NCBI GenBank assembly: GCA_021771675.1
Contig: JAETOP010000035.1
Span: 1-31,296 of the forward strand
DNA length: 31,296 nt
Origin: Oscillospiraceae bacterium
Lineage (GTDB): Bacteria > Bacillota_A > Clostridia > Oscillospirales > Oscillospiraceae
Direction of reading: 5' to 3'
The position numbers were made by a program, and so were the translations under genes. Shown here in pieces: positions 6,704-15,848 of the stretch. Position 1 is the first letter of the stretch; every line of letters begins with the position of its first letter. Under the pieces are notes generated by a model. That model had not been told where the DNA came from and made no database searches. It was given only the letters and a program-made list of their open reading frames with translations.

Positions 6704-7876
6704 TTATTTACTTTCAGTATCATAGGTCAGCGTAATACGCCGCCCTTCGTGCCGAACCTTGTTCTCATAGTGGACGCGGTATTCGTCCAGCAGCCTACCG
6801 GACTTCACATTCAGGTACTTGCTCAGGGCGTTTGCCGCCATGCCGACATGAACGGCATCGGCAAGCTCGGAGGGCGAGCCTGTCCATACCGGCTGTTCTG
6901 CGGACACAAGCCTTGAAACGGATTCCAGAACATGATCGGGCGGTTCTATGTGCAGCTCGTTTTCCACCTTTTCAAGATTCCAGATCTGCGTATCGGCGTC
7001 CTTTTTCAGATAGAGGATTTGATCCTGCTGGTCACGTCCTACCACGTCGATAGTTGCCTCCAGCGCCGTGCGCTTTTTCTTCTGCATGAGAAGCGACCCG
7101 TCCGCGCAGCCGAGCAGTCCTGTTGTACCGGAGATCATTTCAAAGCTGTCACCGGCAGGCTGCTTGCGGGTGTGGTGGACAGTCAAAACGCAGATGCAGT
7201 GCTTGTCGGCAAATTGCTTGAGCTTACCGATGATCTCATAATCGCTGGCGTAGCTGTATGCCTCGCCGCCGACTTCCCGGATTTTCTGCATGGTGTCAAT
7301 GATAATGAGTTTGGTGTCGGGATGCTCCCGCACGAAATTCTCAAGCTGCTCGTCCAGCCCATTTCCGATCTTACCCGCCGCAGTTGCAAAGTGCAGCCGG
7401 TCAGTGTCGTTGACACCGTACATCATGAACATACGGCTCTGGATGCGCTGAAAATCATCTTCCAGAGCGAGGTACAGCACCGTGCCGGGATTGACTTCGC
7501 AGCCCCACAAGGCTTCGCCCGTGCTGACATGATAGGCAATCTGTGCCACCAGAAACGACTTGCCGATTTTCGGCGCACCCGCGAGGATGTACGCGCCCGC
7601 GTAGAGCAAGCCGTCGATAATGGGCGGTCTGCTCTGATATGCAGTCTGATACAGCTCGGTCATGGAAATCGTGTGCAGGTAATGCGGGTCTGTCAACCGC
7701 TGCATCCTTCGGTAGATTTCGTCCAGATTTTCCGCACTGTTTTGAAAATCACCGTTGATTTCTTCTTCAAAAGCGGATATACTGTTTTCAGTTGAATTGT
7801 GAAGCGACTGCCCATCATCTGCGCCAACAGATGTGTCCGGGGCGGTCGTTTTCTTTTTGCAGATTTCATTCTCCAT
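6704..7876 (-). CDS. RepA-like AAA/RecA-fold ATPase
   Basis: A 390-aa ATPase of the RepA/DnaB-like hexameric helicase type often found in mobilizable elements. The Walker A motif GAPKIGKSF is at residues 100-108. Walker B (TKLIIIDTM) lies about 95 residues later, followed by a DnaB/RecA-like segment (ICVLTVHHTRKQ). The last ~70 residues (SPSELADAVHVGMAANALSK) look like a winged helix for DNA binding. The first ~50 residues are polar and variable. The start at 7876 is preferred because GGGGG stands 9 bases upstream; the ATG two codons earlier is too close to it. It overlaps the MobC-like gene by 11 bases. It probably supports autonomous replication of the excised circle. Confidence 0.88.
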   Translation of the reverse strand: MENEICKKKTTAPDTSVGADDGQSLHNSTENSISAFEEEINGDFQNSAENLDEIYRRMQRLTDPHYLHTISMTELYQTAYQSRPPIIDGLLYAGAYILAGAPKIGKSFLVAQIAYHVSTGEALWGCEVNPGTVLYLALEDDFQRIQSRMFMMYGVNDTDRLHFATAAGKIGNGLDEQLENFVREHPDTKLIIIDTMQKIREVGGEAYSYASDYEIIGKLKQFADKHCICVLTVHHTRKQPAGDSFEMISGTTGLLGCADGSLLMQKKKRTALEATIDVVGRDQQDQILYLKKDADTQIWNLEKVENELHIEPPDHVLESVSRLVSAEQPVWTGSPSELADAVHVGMAANALSKYLNVKSGRLLDEYRVHYENKVRHEGRRITLTYDTESK

Positions 7877-8201
7877 AGGCATTTTCCCCCTTCATGCCGT
7901 CCATGATGGCGGCAATCATTTCAATCACATCCAGCAGCTCGTCATTTACGCTGCCGCCCGCTTCAATGCGCCGCAGCTCGTTCAGCACAGCGGCAAGCTG
8001 GTCGCGCAGCGCTTTGTAGACCCGTGGATTGCCCTGTACCACCACGTCCTTGCAAATCAGGCGGCGGGTGATGTAGTCCTGTTTCGTCAGCCCTGAGAGC
8101 TTGACAAAGGTTTCAATCTGCGCGTCTTCTTCCGGTGATACCCGGAAGGCAACGGTCTTGTTGCGCCAGCGGTTGTGATTGTCTCGGCTTTTCAGTGACA
8201 T
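7866..8201 (-). CDS. MobC-like relaxosome accessory protein
   Basis: A 111-aa protein with a ribbon-helix-helix-like start: NKTVAFRVSPEEDAQIETFVKLSGLTKQDYITRRLI is typical of MobC-like mobilization proteins that bind near oriT and help the relaxase. The C-terminal half is helical (VYKALRDQLAAVLNELRRIEAGG). AAAGGAG lies 9 bases before the start, inside the last codons of the integrase gene, and the two genes are only 2 bases apart. It overlaps the ATPase gene by 11 bases, so the block is translationally coupled. DNA target not shown by sequence. Confidence 0.85.
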   Translation of the reverse strand: MSLKSRDNHNRWRNKTVAFRVSPEEDAQIETFVKLSGLTKQDYITRRLICKDVVVQGNPRVYKALRDQLAAVLNELRRIEAGGSVNDELLDVIEMIAAIMDGMKGENAYGE

Positions 8202-8203
8202 TT

Positions 8204-9277
8204 TCAGTTGCTCCTTTCAATGTTCAATTTATCTGCCATTTCCTTCTGCACGGTTGGGAACAGATGCGCGTACCGGTAGGTGATTTCCACACTTTCGTGT
8301 CCCACACGATTGCCGATGGCAACGGCGGAATAGCCCATGTTGATAAGTAAAGAAACGTGGCTGTGTCTCAAATCGTGGATTCTAATGACCTTGACACCAG
8401 ACGCCTTGCACCCGAACTCCATGCCGCGCTTCAAGGTGTGCTTGGTCAGGGGGAAGATGCGGCTGTCCGATTCCAGTCCGTAAAGCTGCTTAAAATAGTC
8501 CTGCATCTCGTCACAGAGAAAGTCCGGCATCTGGATTACGCGATTGCTTTTCTTCGTTTTCGGCGTGGTGATAACGTCCTTGCCCTGTAAGCGCTGATAG
8601 GATTTATTGATGCGGAGCGTTTTCTTCTCAAAATCGAAGTCCGCAGGCGTCAGCGCCAGCAGCTCACCCTCGCGGATGCCACACCAGTACAGGATTTCAA
8701 AGGCGTAGTACAGCATGGGTTTGTCCATCATGGCGTCGATGAATTTGAGGTATTCTTCCTTCGTCCAAAACAGCATTTCCTTCGTCTGCTCGCTGCCCAT
8801 ATTTCCGGCCTTTGCAGCGGGATTAATCTGCAAGCCGTAATACTTGATGGCGTGGTTGAAAATACAGCTCAGTTGGGTATGAACGTTCTTGAGATAGTCC
8901 GGGGAATAGCTTTCGCCGCTTGACTTGGTGTGCTGCCGTATCTCGTTCTGCCAGTCGATCACATCACGGGCGGTGATTTCCGAGAGCTTGCGCTTTTTGA
9001 AATACGGCAGAATCTTTGTGCGGATGATATGCTCCTTGCTGAGCCATGTGTTGAGCTTCAACTTGGGTTTGACGTCCTTTTCGTAGAGCGCTACAAAGCT
9101 TTCGAAGCTCATATTGATGTCAGCCTGCTTCTGCATCAGGAACTCGCGTTCCCATGCCTGAGCCTCTTTCTTGGTCGCAAAACCGCGCTTCAATTTCTGC
9201 TGGCGCTCACCGCGCCAGTCGGTATAGCGAAACTGCACATACCATGAGCCGTTTTTCTTGTCCTTAAATGCCGCCAT
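8204..9277 (-). CDS. Tyrosine recombinase integrase of the element
   Basis: A 357-aa phage/Tn916-like integrase that catalyses insertion and excision of the element. The N-terminal ~50 residues form an arm-binding domain (GSWYVQFRYTDWRGERQQKLKRGF), and residues 55-155 form the SAM-like core-binding domain. The catalytic domain has Arg202 (GIREGEL), Lys240 region (TPKTKKSNR), His301-x-x-Arg304 (HDLRHSH), His327 (VGHES) and nucleophile Tyr336 (YRYAHLF). All catalytic residues are intact. The start is set at 9277, where GGAAGG lies upstream and the conserved MAAFKDKKNG begins; an ATG-less extension to 9355 overlaps the excisionase gene too far. It overlaps the excisionase gene by 14 bases. Confidence 0.95.
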   Translation of the reverse strand: MAAFKDKKNGSWYVQFRYTDWRGERQQKLKRGFATKKEAQAWEREFLMQKQADINMSFESFVALYEKDVKPKLKLNTWLSKEHIIRTKILPYFKKRKLSEITARDVIDWQNEIRQHTKSSGESYSPDYLKNVHTQLSCIFNHAIKYYGLQINPAAKAGNMGSEQTKEMLFWTKEEYLKFIDAMMDKPMLYYAFEILYWCGIREGELLALTPADFDFEKKTLRINKSYQRLQGKDVITTPKTKKSNRVIQMPDFLCDEMQDYFKQLYGLESDSRIFPLTKHTLKRGMEFGCKASGVKVIRIHDLRHSHVSLLINMGYSAVAIGNRVGHESVEITYRYAHLFPTVQKEMADKLNIERSN

Positions 9278-9461
9278 TCGATTCCTTCCTTTCTCGCTGT
9301 TCTCTCGTCCCGTAGAACTTCTCGTGGAAAAACTTGCGGTCGATCCTGCCTGCAATGGTGATGCAGCCGGTCTTTCGCAGCTCTTCGTTCAGCTCACGGA
9401 TGAGCTTATACGCATACGGAACCGATACGCCAAGCTCTTCCGCAACTTCATTTACTCTCAT
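9264..9461 (-). CDS. Excisionase-like helix-turn-helix protein
   Basis: A short basic protein (65 aa from 9461) with a MerR/excisionase-like helix-turn-helix: MRVNEVAEELGVSVPYAYKLIRELNEELRKTG, followed by the wing CITIAGRIDRKFFHEKFYG. Such proteins bend DNA at the attachment sites and steer the integrase toward excision. The start at 9461 follows AGGAG by 8 bases. An in-frame ATG at 9479 with GGAAGG 10 bases upstream would add six residues and cannot be excluded. It is first in the integrase operon, which is preceded by a leader of about 300 bases. Confidence 0.85.
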   Translation of the reverse strand: MRVNEVAEELGVSVPYAYKLIRELNEELRKTGCITIAGRIDRKFFHEKFYGTREQRERKESNGGI

Positions 9462-9485
9462 AAAAATTTCTCCTGCCATAGGCAA

Positions 9486-9764
9486 AATACCTTCCTTTCC
9501 TGATTTGTTGTTGATTGCTTCGCCGTTCTATCCGCAGGACTCTGACAGGCAACCCTTTTCGGCGCTGTGCCGTTTTCTTTTCTCCTTGGCACGCTCGTCT
9601 CATCGCGTGCTTCCCCGGAGGAAGTATCCCTTGGACGGTCATTCAGTTTGGCTCTTTTGAATTTCACCCCCCTCTCACCTTACAACGGACATTTTTTCTG
9701 TATTTGTTGGCTATCCTAATTGTAAAATTTCTATGAATTAAGCTAGTATGCTTAGTTTACAACT
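9486..9764 (-). other. Long leader of the excisionase-integrase operon
   Basis: From the predicted transcription start near 9758 to the excisionase start there are about 300 untranslated bases. Short basic reading frames exist here (for example from GTG at 9667, preceded by AAGGTG), but codon content and composition do not persuade me they are genes. An attenuator or leader peptide is possible; I see no clear terminator hairpin. Confidence 0.4.
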
Positions 9765-9793
9765 ATTGTACTATACATAACAGTTTAAGTCAA
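9765..9793 (-). promoter_or_regulatory. Promoter of the excisionase-integrase-mobilization operon
   Basis: On the minus strand TTGACT (9788-9793), a 17-base spacer and TACAAT (9765-9770). It is divergent from the regulator promoter 45 bases away, so one operator region can govern both. Confidence 0.8.
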
Positions 9794-9818
9794 GTCGGTT
9801 TGCAGGAAAATATTAAAT

Positions 9819-9834
9819 AAATCTGCTTAGATTT
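9819..9834. promoter_or_regulatory. Candidate operator between the divergent promoters
   Basis: AAATCT-GCTT-AGATTT is a perfect 6-bp inverted repeat just upstream of the -35 box of the XRE gene promoter and 26 bases from that of the integrase operon. The position suits the XRE protein encoded next door. Confidence 0.45.
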
Positions 9835-9837
9835 TTC

Positions 9838-9866
9838 TTGACGAAATTAAACATATCTACTATACT
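9838..9866 (+). promoter_or_regulatory. Promoter of the XRE regulator gene
   Basis: TTGACG (9838-9843), a 17-base spacer and TATACT (9861-9866). The first well-placed start codon is 9903. Confidence 0.8.
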
Positions 9867-9902
9867 CGTTATCAAAGACAACCGACACAGGAGATGGCTA
9901 TT

Positions 9903-10433
9903 ATGGCGATTGGTGAACGCATCCACTTTTTCCGCACGATGCGGGGTATGACGCAGAAATACCTTGGCATGGCGCTGGGTTTCCCGGAGAAATCCGCAGA
10001 TGTCCGCCTTGCGCAGTACGAGAATGGTTCCAGAACGCCCAAAGCGGACGTGACCGCTGCGCTGGCACAGGCGCTTGACGTTTCGCCCAAGGCGCTGGAT
10101 GTACCGGACATTGACTCCTATGTGGGGCTGATGCACACGCTGTTCACGCTGGAAGACCGCTACGGTCTTGAGGTCTGCGAGTGTGAGGATGAGGTGCATC
10201 TGCGCGTTCATATCCATAAAGGACGCGACGCAGCGGAGCTTCACAGGATGCTTGCCGCATGGGGTGCGGCTGCCGCCAAGCTGAAAGCGGGCGAGATCAC
10301 CAAAGAAGAATACGACCGCTGGCGCTACCGCTACCCTGAGCTTGACACCTCCGGTCAGTGGCACAAGATCACGCCGTCGCAGGAGCTTAGTGATATACTC
10401 CTTGCCGACCTCAAAGAACATAGCGAAGAATAA
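9903..10433 (+). CDS. XRE-family regulator of the mobile element
   Basis: A 176-aa protein with an N-terminal Cro/CI helix-turn-helix (IGERIHFFRTMRGMTQKYLGMALGF...RLAQYENGSRTPKADVTAALAQAL) and a C-terminal domain of unknown type that ends in charged helices. It is divergent from the integrase operon and is the likely repressor that keeps the element integrated. The start at 9903 is preferred: CAGGAG (9888-9893) is 9 bases upstream. The in-frame ATG at 9894 directly touches that ribosome site and so is unlikely. An intrinsic terminator follows the stop codon at once. No peptidase or RecA-cleavage motif is visible, so the inducing signal is unknown. Confidence 0.88.
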   Translation: MAIGERIHFFRTMRGMTQKYLGMALGFPEKSADVRLAQYENGSRTPKADVTAALAQALDVSPKALDVPDIDSYVGLMHTLFTLEDRYGLEVCECEDEVHLRVHIHKGRDAAELHRMLAAWGAAAAKLKAGEITKEEYDRWRYRYPELDTSGQWHKITPSQELSDILLADLKEHSEE

Positions 10434-10434
10434 C

Positions 10435-10482
10435 AAAAGGCTCTGCCGACCTTCTTTTACAGAAAGTCAGCAGAGCCTTTTT
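10435..10482 (+). terminator. Intrinsic terminator of the XRE regulator gene
   Basis: AAAGGCTCTGCCGAC pairs with GTCAGCAGAGCCTTT (one mismatch) and is followed by T residues. The stem starts two bases after the stop codon. Confidence 0.88.
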
Positions 10483-10567
10483 GCTCTCAATATAGGATTG
10501 GATGCGACAGCAAACCTGCAAACCATTCGCTCGCCAAAACAAGAACAAACAAAATGGCTTTGGTATC

Positions 10568-10658
10568 TGCTATCATTTTGCTATCAAACAGGAAATGAGA
10601 TCTTCAAAAAGTGAGTGTTTTCAAGGCTTTTCAGCCCCTCATGTTCACTTTTTTCTCA
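10568..10658. other. Presumed attachment-site region at the element/guaA junction
   Basis: TGCTATCA is repeated directly at 10568-10575 and 10579-10586 (11-base period), as integrase arm sites often are. The guaA stop codon is at 10656-10658. Insertion at the guaA 3' end is a known habit of integrative elements. The core crossover cannot be set without the second att copy, which lies outside the window. Confidence 0.4.
10606..10654. terminator. Terminator-like hairpin after guaA (both directions)
   Basis: AAAAAGTGA (10606-10614) pairs with TCACTTTTT (10645-10653), and an inner GGCT/AGCC stem (10625-10636) stacks inside. T-runs flank the stem on either strand, so it can stop guaA transcripts and also readthrough from the mobile element. 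Confidence 0.6.
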
Positions 10659-12188
10659 TTCCCACTCCACGGTGGCGGGGGGTTTGGAGGTGATGTCGTA
10701 GACCACACGGTTGATGTGGCGGACCTCGTTTGTGATGCGGCCGGAGACCTTTGCCAGCAGGTCGTAGGGGATGCGGGCCCAGTCGGCGGTCATGAAATCG
10801 TCGGTGGTGACGGCCCGGATGGCCAGCAGATGGTCGTAGGTTCGGTGGTCGCCCATGACGCCCACGGTGCTGATCCCCGGCAGGACGCAGAAGAACTGTG
10901 CCATGTTCTTTTCGTAGCCGCTCTTCGCCATCTCGTCCCGGAGAACCCAGTCGGCCTCCTGGAGAATCTTCACCTTTTCGGCGGTGATTTCTCCAATGAT
11001 CCGCACGCCCAGGCCGGGGCCGGGGAAGGGCTGGCGCCACACCAGCTCCTTGGGGATGCCCAGCTGCTCGCCCACCCGGCGGACTTCGTCCTTGAACAGG
11101 TCTTTTAACGGCTCGATGGTGCCCAAAAACTTCACGTCCTCGGGCTGTCTGACCATATTGTGGTGGGTTTTGATTTTGTCCGCCTGGCCCTTGCCGGATT
11201 CGATCCGGTCAGGGTAGATGGTGCCCTGGGCGAAGAAAGAGTTGTCGCTGCCCTGGCGGCGGATTTCATCCCAGAAGGCTTTGTAGAATTCGGTGCCGAT
11301 GATTTTCCGCTTTTCCTCGGGGTCGGTGACGCCCTTGAGGCAGGAAAGAAAATGCTCCTGGCAGTTTAAGCGGACGAATTTCATATCAAAGAGTTTGGTG
11401 AAGGTCTGCTCCACGAAGTCGCCCTCGTCCTTGCGCATCAGGCCCTGATCCACGAACACACAGGTGAGCTGATCCCCCACGGCCCGGGAGATCAATCCCG
11501 CCGCCACGGAGGAGTCCACGCCGCCGGACAGGCCCAGGATGACCTTCTTGTCCCCAATCTGCTCTCGCAAAGCGGCCACGGTATCGTCGATGAAGGAGTC
11601 CATCCTCCAGGCGCCCTCACAGCAGCATACATTATATAGGAAGTTCCGCAGAATTTGCTTGCCAAATTGGCTGTGGGTGACCTCGGGGTGGAACTGGACG
11701 GCATAGAGCTTCTTTTCCGGATTTTCCATGGCAGCCACAGGGCAGACGTCGGTATGGGCGGTGACATGGAACCCGGCGGGAAGACGGTCAATCCGGTCGG
11801 TATGGCTCATCCACACCACGCTTTCCCTGGGCACCCCCTCCATCAGCAGGGAATCGGGCCGATCCAGCAGCAGGGGGGTTTTGCCGTATTCGCTGGTCTC
11901 CGCCGTGATGACGCTGCCGCCGCCCATCCAGGCGGTGAGCTGAGCGCCGTAGCAGATGCCCAGCACAGGGATGCCCAGCTCCAAAACCCGGGGATCGTAG
12001 TGGGGAGAGGACAGGTCATACACGCTGTTGGGGCCGCCGGTGAAGATGATGCCGCAGTAGCCCAGAATCTCCTCCGGGGTGATGCCGTCGTAGGGCTTGA
12101 TTTCGGCGTAAACGTTCAGGTCACGGACCCGGCGGGCGATGAGCTGATTGTACTGGCCGCCGAAATCCAAAACGAGAATTTTCTCCAT
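10656..12188 (-). CDS. guaA: GMP synthase (glutamine-hydrolysing)
   Basis: A full-length 510-aa GMP synthase that converts XMP, glutamine and ATP to GMP. The N-terminal class-I amidotransferase domain carries the nucleophile Cys in GICYGAQ and the His-Glu pair in VQFHPE. The ATP pyrophosphatase domain has the P-loop LGLSGGVDSS, and the C-terminal dimerisation domain ends in the standard PPATVEWE. The start at 12188 (MEKILVLDFGGQ) follows AGGAAGG; the upstream extension is not conserved in type. It is the last gene of the purine operon, 68 bases after purB, with a strong hairpin in between. Its 3' end is the presumed insertion site of the neighbouring element, yet the C-terminus reads as complete. 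Confidence 0.97.
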   Translation of the reverse strand: MEKILVLDFGGQYNQLIARRVRDLNVYAEIKPYDGITPEEILGYCGIIFTGGPNSVYDLSSPHYDPRVLELGIPVLGICYGAQLTAWMGGGSVITAETSEYGKTPLLLDRPDSLLMEGVPRESVVWMSHTDRIDRLPAGFHVTAHTDVCPVAAMENPEKKLYAVQFHPEVTHSQFGKQILRNFLYNVCCCEGAWRMDSFIDDTVAALREQIGDKKVILGLSGGVDSSVAAGLISRAVGDQLTCVFVDQGLMRKDEGDFVEQTFTKLFDMKFVRLNCQEHFLSCLKGVTDPEEKRKIIGTEFYKAFWDEIRRQGSDNSFFAQGTIYPDRIESGKGQADKIKTHHNMVRQPEDVKFLGTIEPLKDLFKDEVRRVGEQLGIPKELVWRQPFPGPGLGVRIIGEITAEKVKILQEADWVLRDEMAKSGYEKNMAQFFCVLPGISTVGVMGDHRTYDHLLAIRAVTTDDFMTADWARIPYDLLAKVSGRITNEVRHINRVVYDITSKPPATVEWE

Positions 12189-12226
12189 ATTTTCATTCCT
12201 TCCTCGTGAAACTTGTAAGTTGTAAA

Positions 12227-12252
12227 ATAGGGAATGCCGAGGCATTCCCTAT
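12227..12252 (-). terminator. Intercistronic hairpin between purB and guaA
   Basis: ATAGGGAATGC and GCATTCCCTAT form a perfect 11-bp stem with a 4-base loop, followed on the minus strand by four T (TATTTTAC). It may partly terminate or process the transcript so that guaA is expressed less than purB. Confidence 0.55.
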
Positions 12253-12256
12253 CTCT

Positions 12257-13672
<1,416 letters not shown>

Positions 13673-13688
13673 AGGGCCCTCCAATTTG

Positions 13689-14963
13689 TTATCTCAGAAT
13701 GATGCTGTCCCGCTCGGGGCCGACGGAAACGTAGCCGATGTGACAGCCGATTTTTTCTTCAATATACTCCACATACCGCCTGGCGTTCTCGGGCAGCGCA
13801 TCCCAGCTGCGGATGCCGGAAATATCGCACTTCCAGCCGTCCAGATACTCGATGACGGGCTTGGCGTCCTCCAGCAGGCAGGGGAAGGGGAACTCGTCGG
13901 TCTTCTGCCCGTTCAGCTCGTACTGAACGCACACGGGAATTTTGTCCATGTAGCCCATCACGTCCATCTTGGTCAGGGCGATACAGGTAGCCCCCTGGCA
14001 GCGGACGCCGTAGCGGGTGGCCACGATGTCGATGGGGCCCACCCGGCGGGGACGGCCGGTCTTTGCGCCGTATTCAAAGCCCGCCTGGCGGAGCTTGTCC
14101 GCTTCCTCGCCGAAGAGCTCACAGGTGAAGGGGCCCTCGCCCACGCAGCTGGAGTAGGCCTTGACCACGCCCACTACTTCGTCGATCTTCACATTGGGGC
14201 TGCCGGAGCCCACGGGGGCGTAGGCGGCAATGGGGTTGGAGGAGGTGGTGTAGGGGTGGATGCCGTAGTCCAAATCCCGCAGGGCGCCCAGCTGGGCCTC
14301 GAAGAGAATCTTCTTGCCCTGGGCCTGGGCTTCCCGGAGGAACACGCCGGTGTCGCAGATATAGGGCTTGATCTTCTCGCAGTAGTCGTCAATCCAGGAT
14401 TCCAGCTGCTCCATGGTCACGCTCTCGGCGCCGTAGACCCGGGTGAGGGTCAGGTTCTTCCATTCCAGCAGGTCCTGCAGGTGGGCCTTCAGATGCGCAG
14501 GATACAGCAGCTCCCCGGCCAGCACGGTCTTCTTGGCAAATTTGTCCGCATAGAAGGGAGCTATGCCCTGCTTGGTGGAGCCGAACTTCTTGTCCGCCAG
14601 CCGGGCCTCTTCCAGGCCGTCCAAATCCCGGTGCCAGGGCATCAGCAGGGAGGCCCGGTCGCTGATTTTCAGGTTGTCCGGGGTCAGGGCGACGCCCTGG
14701 CTCTGAACCTCCTGCATTTCCTTCCACAGGTTCTCCGGGTCCAGGGCCACGCCGTTGCCCAGAATGTTCACCACGCCCGGGCGGAAGATGCCGGAGGGCA
14801 GCAGATGCAGAGCGAATTTGCCGTATTCGTTGATGACGGTATGGCCGGCGTTGCCGCCGCCCTGGTAGCGAACCACCACGTCATAGTCCTGGGTGAGCAG
14901 GTCCACCATCCGGCCCTTGCCCTCGTCGCCCCAGTTGATGCCTACGATTGCACAATTTCCCAT
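13689..14963 (-). CDS. purA: Adenylosuccinate synthetase
   Basis: A 424-aa enzyme that joins IMP and aspartate with GTP to make adenylosuccinate, the first committed step to AMP. The GTP-binding loop NWGDEGKGR is near residues 10-18, with QGGGNAGHT downstream and the C-terminal GVNxxKxTDxxxLxG-type region replaced by CIALTKMDVMGYMD. The start at 14963 is one base past the purC stop (TGATATG), so translation is coupled; a GTG three codons earlier is a weaker alternative. Together with PurB it completes the AMP branch in this operon. Confidence 0.96.
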   Translation of the reverse strand: MGNCAIVGINWGDEGKGRMVDLLTQDYDVVVRYQGGGNAGHTVINEYGKFALHLLPSGIFRPGVVNILGNGVALDPENLWKEMQEVQSQGVALTPDNLKISDRASLLMPWHRDLDGLEEARLADKKFGSTKQGIAPFYADKFAKKTVLAGELLYPAHLKAHLQDLLEWKNLTLTRVYGAESVTMEQLESWIDDYCEKIKPYICDTGVFLREAQAQGKKILFEAQLGALRDLDYGIHPYTTSSNPIAAYAPVGSGSPNVKIDEVVGVVKAYSSCVGEGPFTCELFGEEADKLRQAGFEYGAKTGRPRRVGPIDIVATRYGVRCQGATCIALTKMDVMGYMDKIPVCVQYELNGQKTDEFPFPCLLEDAKPVIEYLDGWKCDISGIRSWDALPENARRYVEYIEEKIGCHIGYVSVGPERDSIILR

Positions 14964-14964
14964 A

Positions 14965-15684
14965 TCATTCACCCAGCGTTTCTTCCATGCGCTTCATGAT
15001 TTCCGCATAGGCCTCTTCCACGCCGCCCATATCCCGGCGGAAGCGGTCCTTGTCCAGCTTCTCGTGGGTGTTCACGTCCCAGAGGCGGCTGGTGTCGGGG
15101 CTGATCTCGTCGGCCAGGACGATGGTGCCGTCGCTGAGGCGGCCGAACTCCAGCTTGAAGTCCACCAATGTCACCCCAGCGCTGAGCCAGAAGGCCTTCA
15201 GCACTTCGTTGACCTTGAAGGCGTATTTTTCAATGGTGGCGATTTCCTCGGCAGTGGCCAGCTTCAGAGCCAGAGCGTGGTAGTGGTTGAGCAGGGGGTC
15301 GCCCAGCTCGTCGTTTTTGTAGGAGAACTCGATGGTGGGCTGATCGAACACGATGCCCTCCTCCACGCCGTAGTGCTTGGCAAAGGAGCCGGCGGAGATG
15401 TTGCGGATGATGACTTCCAACGGGACGATGGAAACCTTCCTGACGATGGTCTCCCGCTCGTTGATCTCCTCCACAAAGTGGGTGGGGATGCCCTGCTTTT
15501 CCAGGAAGGCCATCAGCCGGTTGGACATCTGGTTGTTGATGACGCCCTTGCCCTTGATGGTGCCCTTTTTCAGGCCGTTGAAGGCGGTGGCGTCGTCCTT
15601 GTACTCCACAATCAGCTTCTCGGGGTCGCTGGTGGCGAAGACCTTTTTGGCCTTGCCTTCGTACAGCTGCTGTAACTTCTCCAT
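14965..15684 (-). CDS. purC: SAICAR synthetase (phosphoribosylaminoimidazole-succinocarboxamide synthase)
   Basis: A 239-aa ATP-grasp-like enzyme that adds aspartate to CAIR. The N-terminal [16 protein letters not shown] is the family hallmark, followed by DDATAFN, the [16 protein letters not shown] signature near residues 86-101, and VDFKLEFG with [12 protein letters not shown] in the C-terminal half. AGGAGG lies 9 bases before the start. It is the first gene of the four-gene operon and is read from the promoter at 15779-15807 through a leader with two hairpins. The other de novo purine genes are not in the window. Confidence 0.97.
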   Translation of the reverse strand: MEKLQQLYEGKAKKVFATSDPEKLIVEYKDDATAFNGLKKGTIKGKGVINNQMSNRLMAFLEKQGIPTHFVEEINERETIVRKVSIVPLEVIIRNISAGSFAKHYGVEEGIVFDQPTIEFSYKNDELGDPLLNHYHALALKLATAEEIATIEKYAFKVNEVLKAFWLSAGVTLVDFKLEFGRLSDGTIVLADEISPDTSRLWDVNTHEKLDKDRFRRDMGGVEEAYAEIMKRMEETLGE

Positions 15685-15707
15685 GGTGGGTTACCTCCTG
15701 TTTATTT

Positions 15708-15769
15708 CTGCCGCCGCCGGAGGCGGCAGCTTTGTTTTCTATACATTCCAGGGAAAAGACCCTTTTCCC
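15708..15769 (-). other. Two hairpins in the purC leader
   Basis: GGGAAAA (15751-15757) pairs with TTTTCCC (15763-15769), and CTGCCGCC (15708-15715) pairs with GGCGGCAG (15722-15729). They lie between the promoter and the purC ribosome site. Neither is followed by a T-run and no purine-riboswitch core is apparent, so they may just stabilise the mRNA. Confidence 0.5.
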
Positions 15770-15778
15770 CAACTGGAA

Positions 15779-15807
15779 ATTTTACAACATGCGCCCCGGT
15801 TTGTCAA
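15779..15807 (-). promoter_or_regulatory. Promoter of the purCABguaA operon
   Basis: On the minus strand a perfect TTGACA (15802-15807), a 17-base spacer and TAAAAT (15779-15784), with a TTG just before the -10 box. This is the best promoter in the region. Confidence 0.88.
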
Positions 15808-15848
15808 CGATTTGCGCTGAATTCTGTTATTGATACAAAAACCCCGGC

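Larger units (their letters stand above)
1..10655. mobile_element. Integrative and mobilizable element, right part, at guaA 3' end
   Basis: A run of genes with the layout of a Firmicutes integrative mobilizable element: XRE regulator, excisionase, tyrosine integrase, MobC-like protein, RepA-like ATPase, MobV relaxase with an oriT, and a restriction-modification cargo operon. It lies directly against the 3' end of guaA, a known integration site for islands in many bacteria. The element carries no type IV secretion genes in this window, so it would need a helper conjugative system. The left end and the second att copy were not found here, so the true extent is unknown and the right boundary is approximate (about 10483-10658). 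Confidence 0.7.

Noticed and set aside
9458..9667. Small basic peptide genes in the excisionase leader
   Set aside because: Two overlapping frames are equally open and highly basic, with no recognised family; only a possible leader peptide can be said.
13686..14999. A 437-codon plus-strand open frame opposite purA
   Set aside because: Antisense of a certain gene; the translation is Gly/Ala/Val/His/Leu-rich and has no domain.
15685..15848. Purine riboswitch or T-box ahead of purC
   Set aside because: The leader is short, the two hairpins do not show the purine-aptamer core, and there is no terminator/antiterminator pair.
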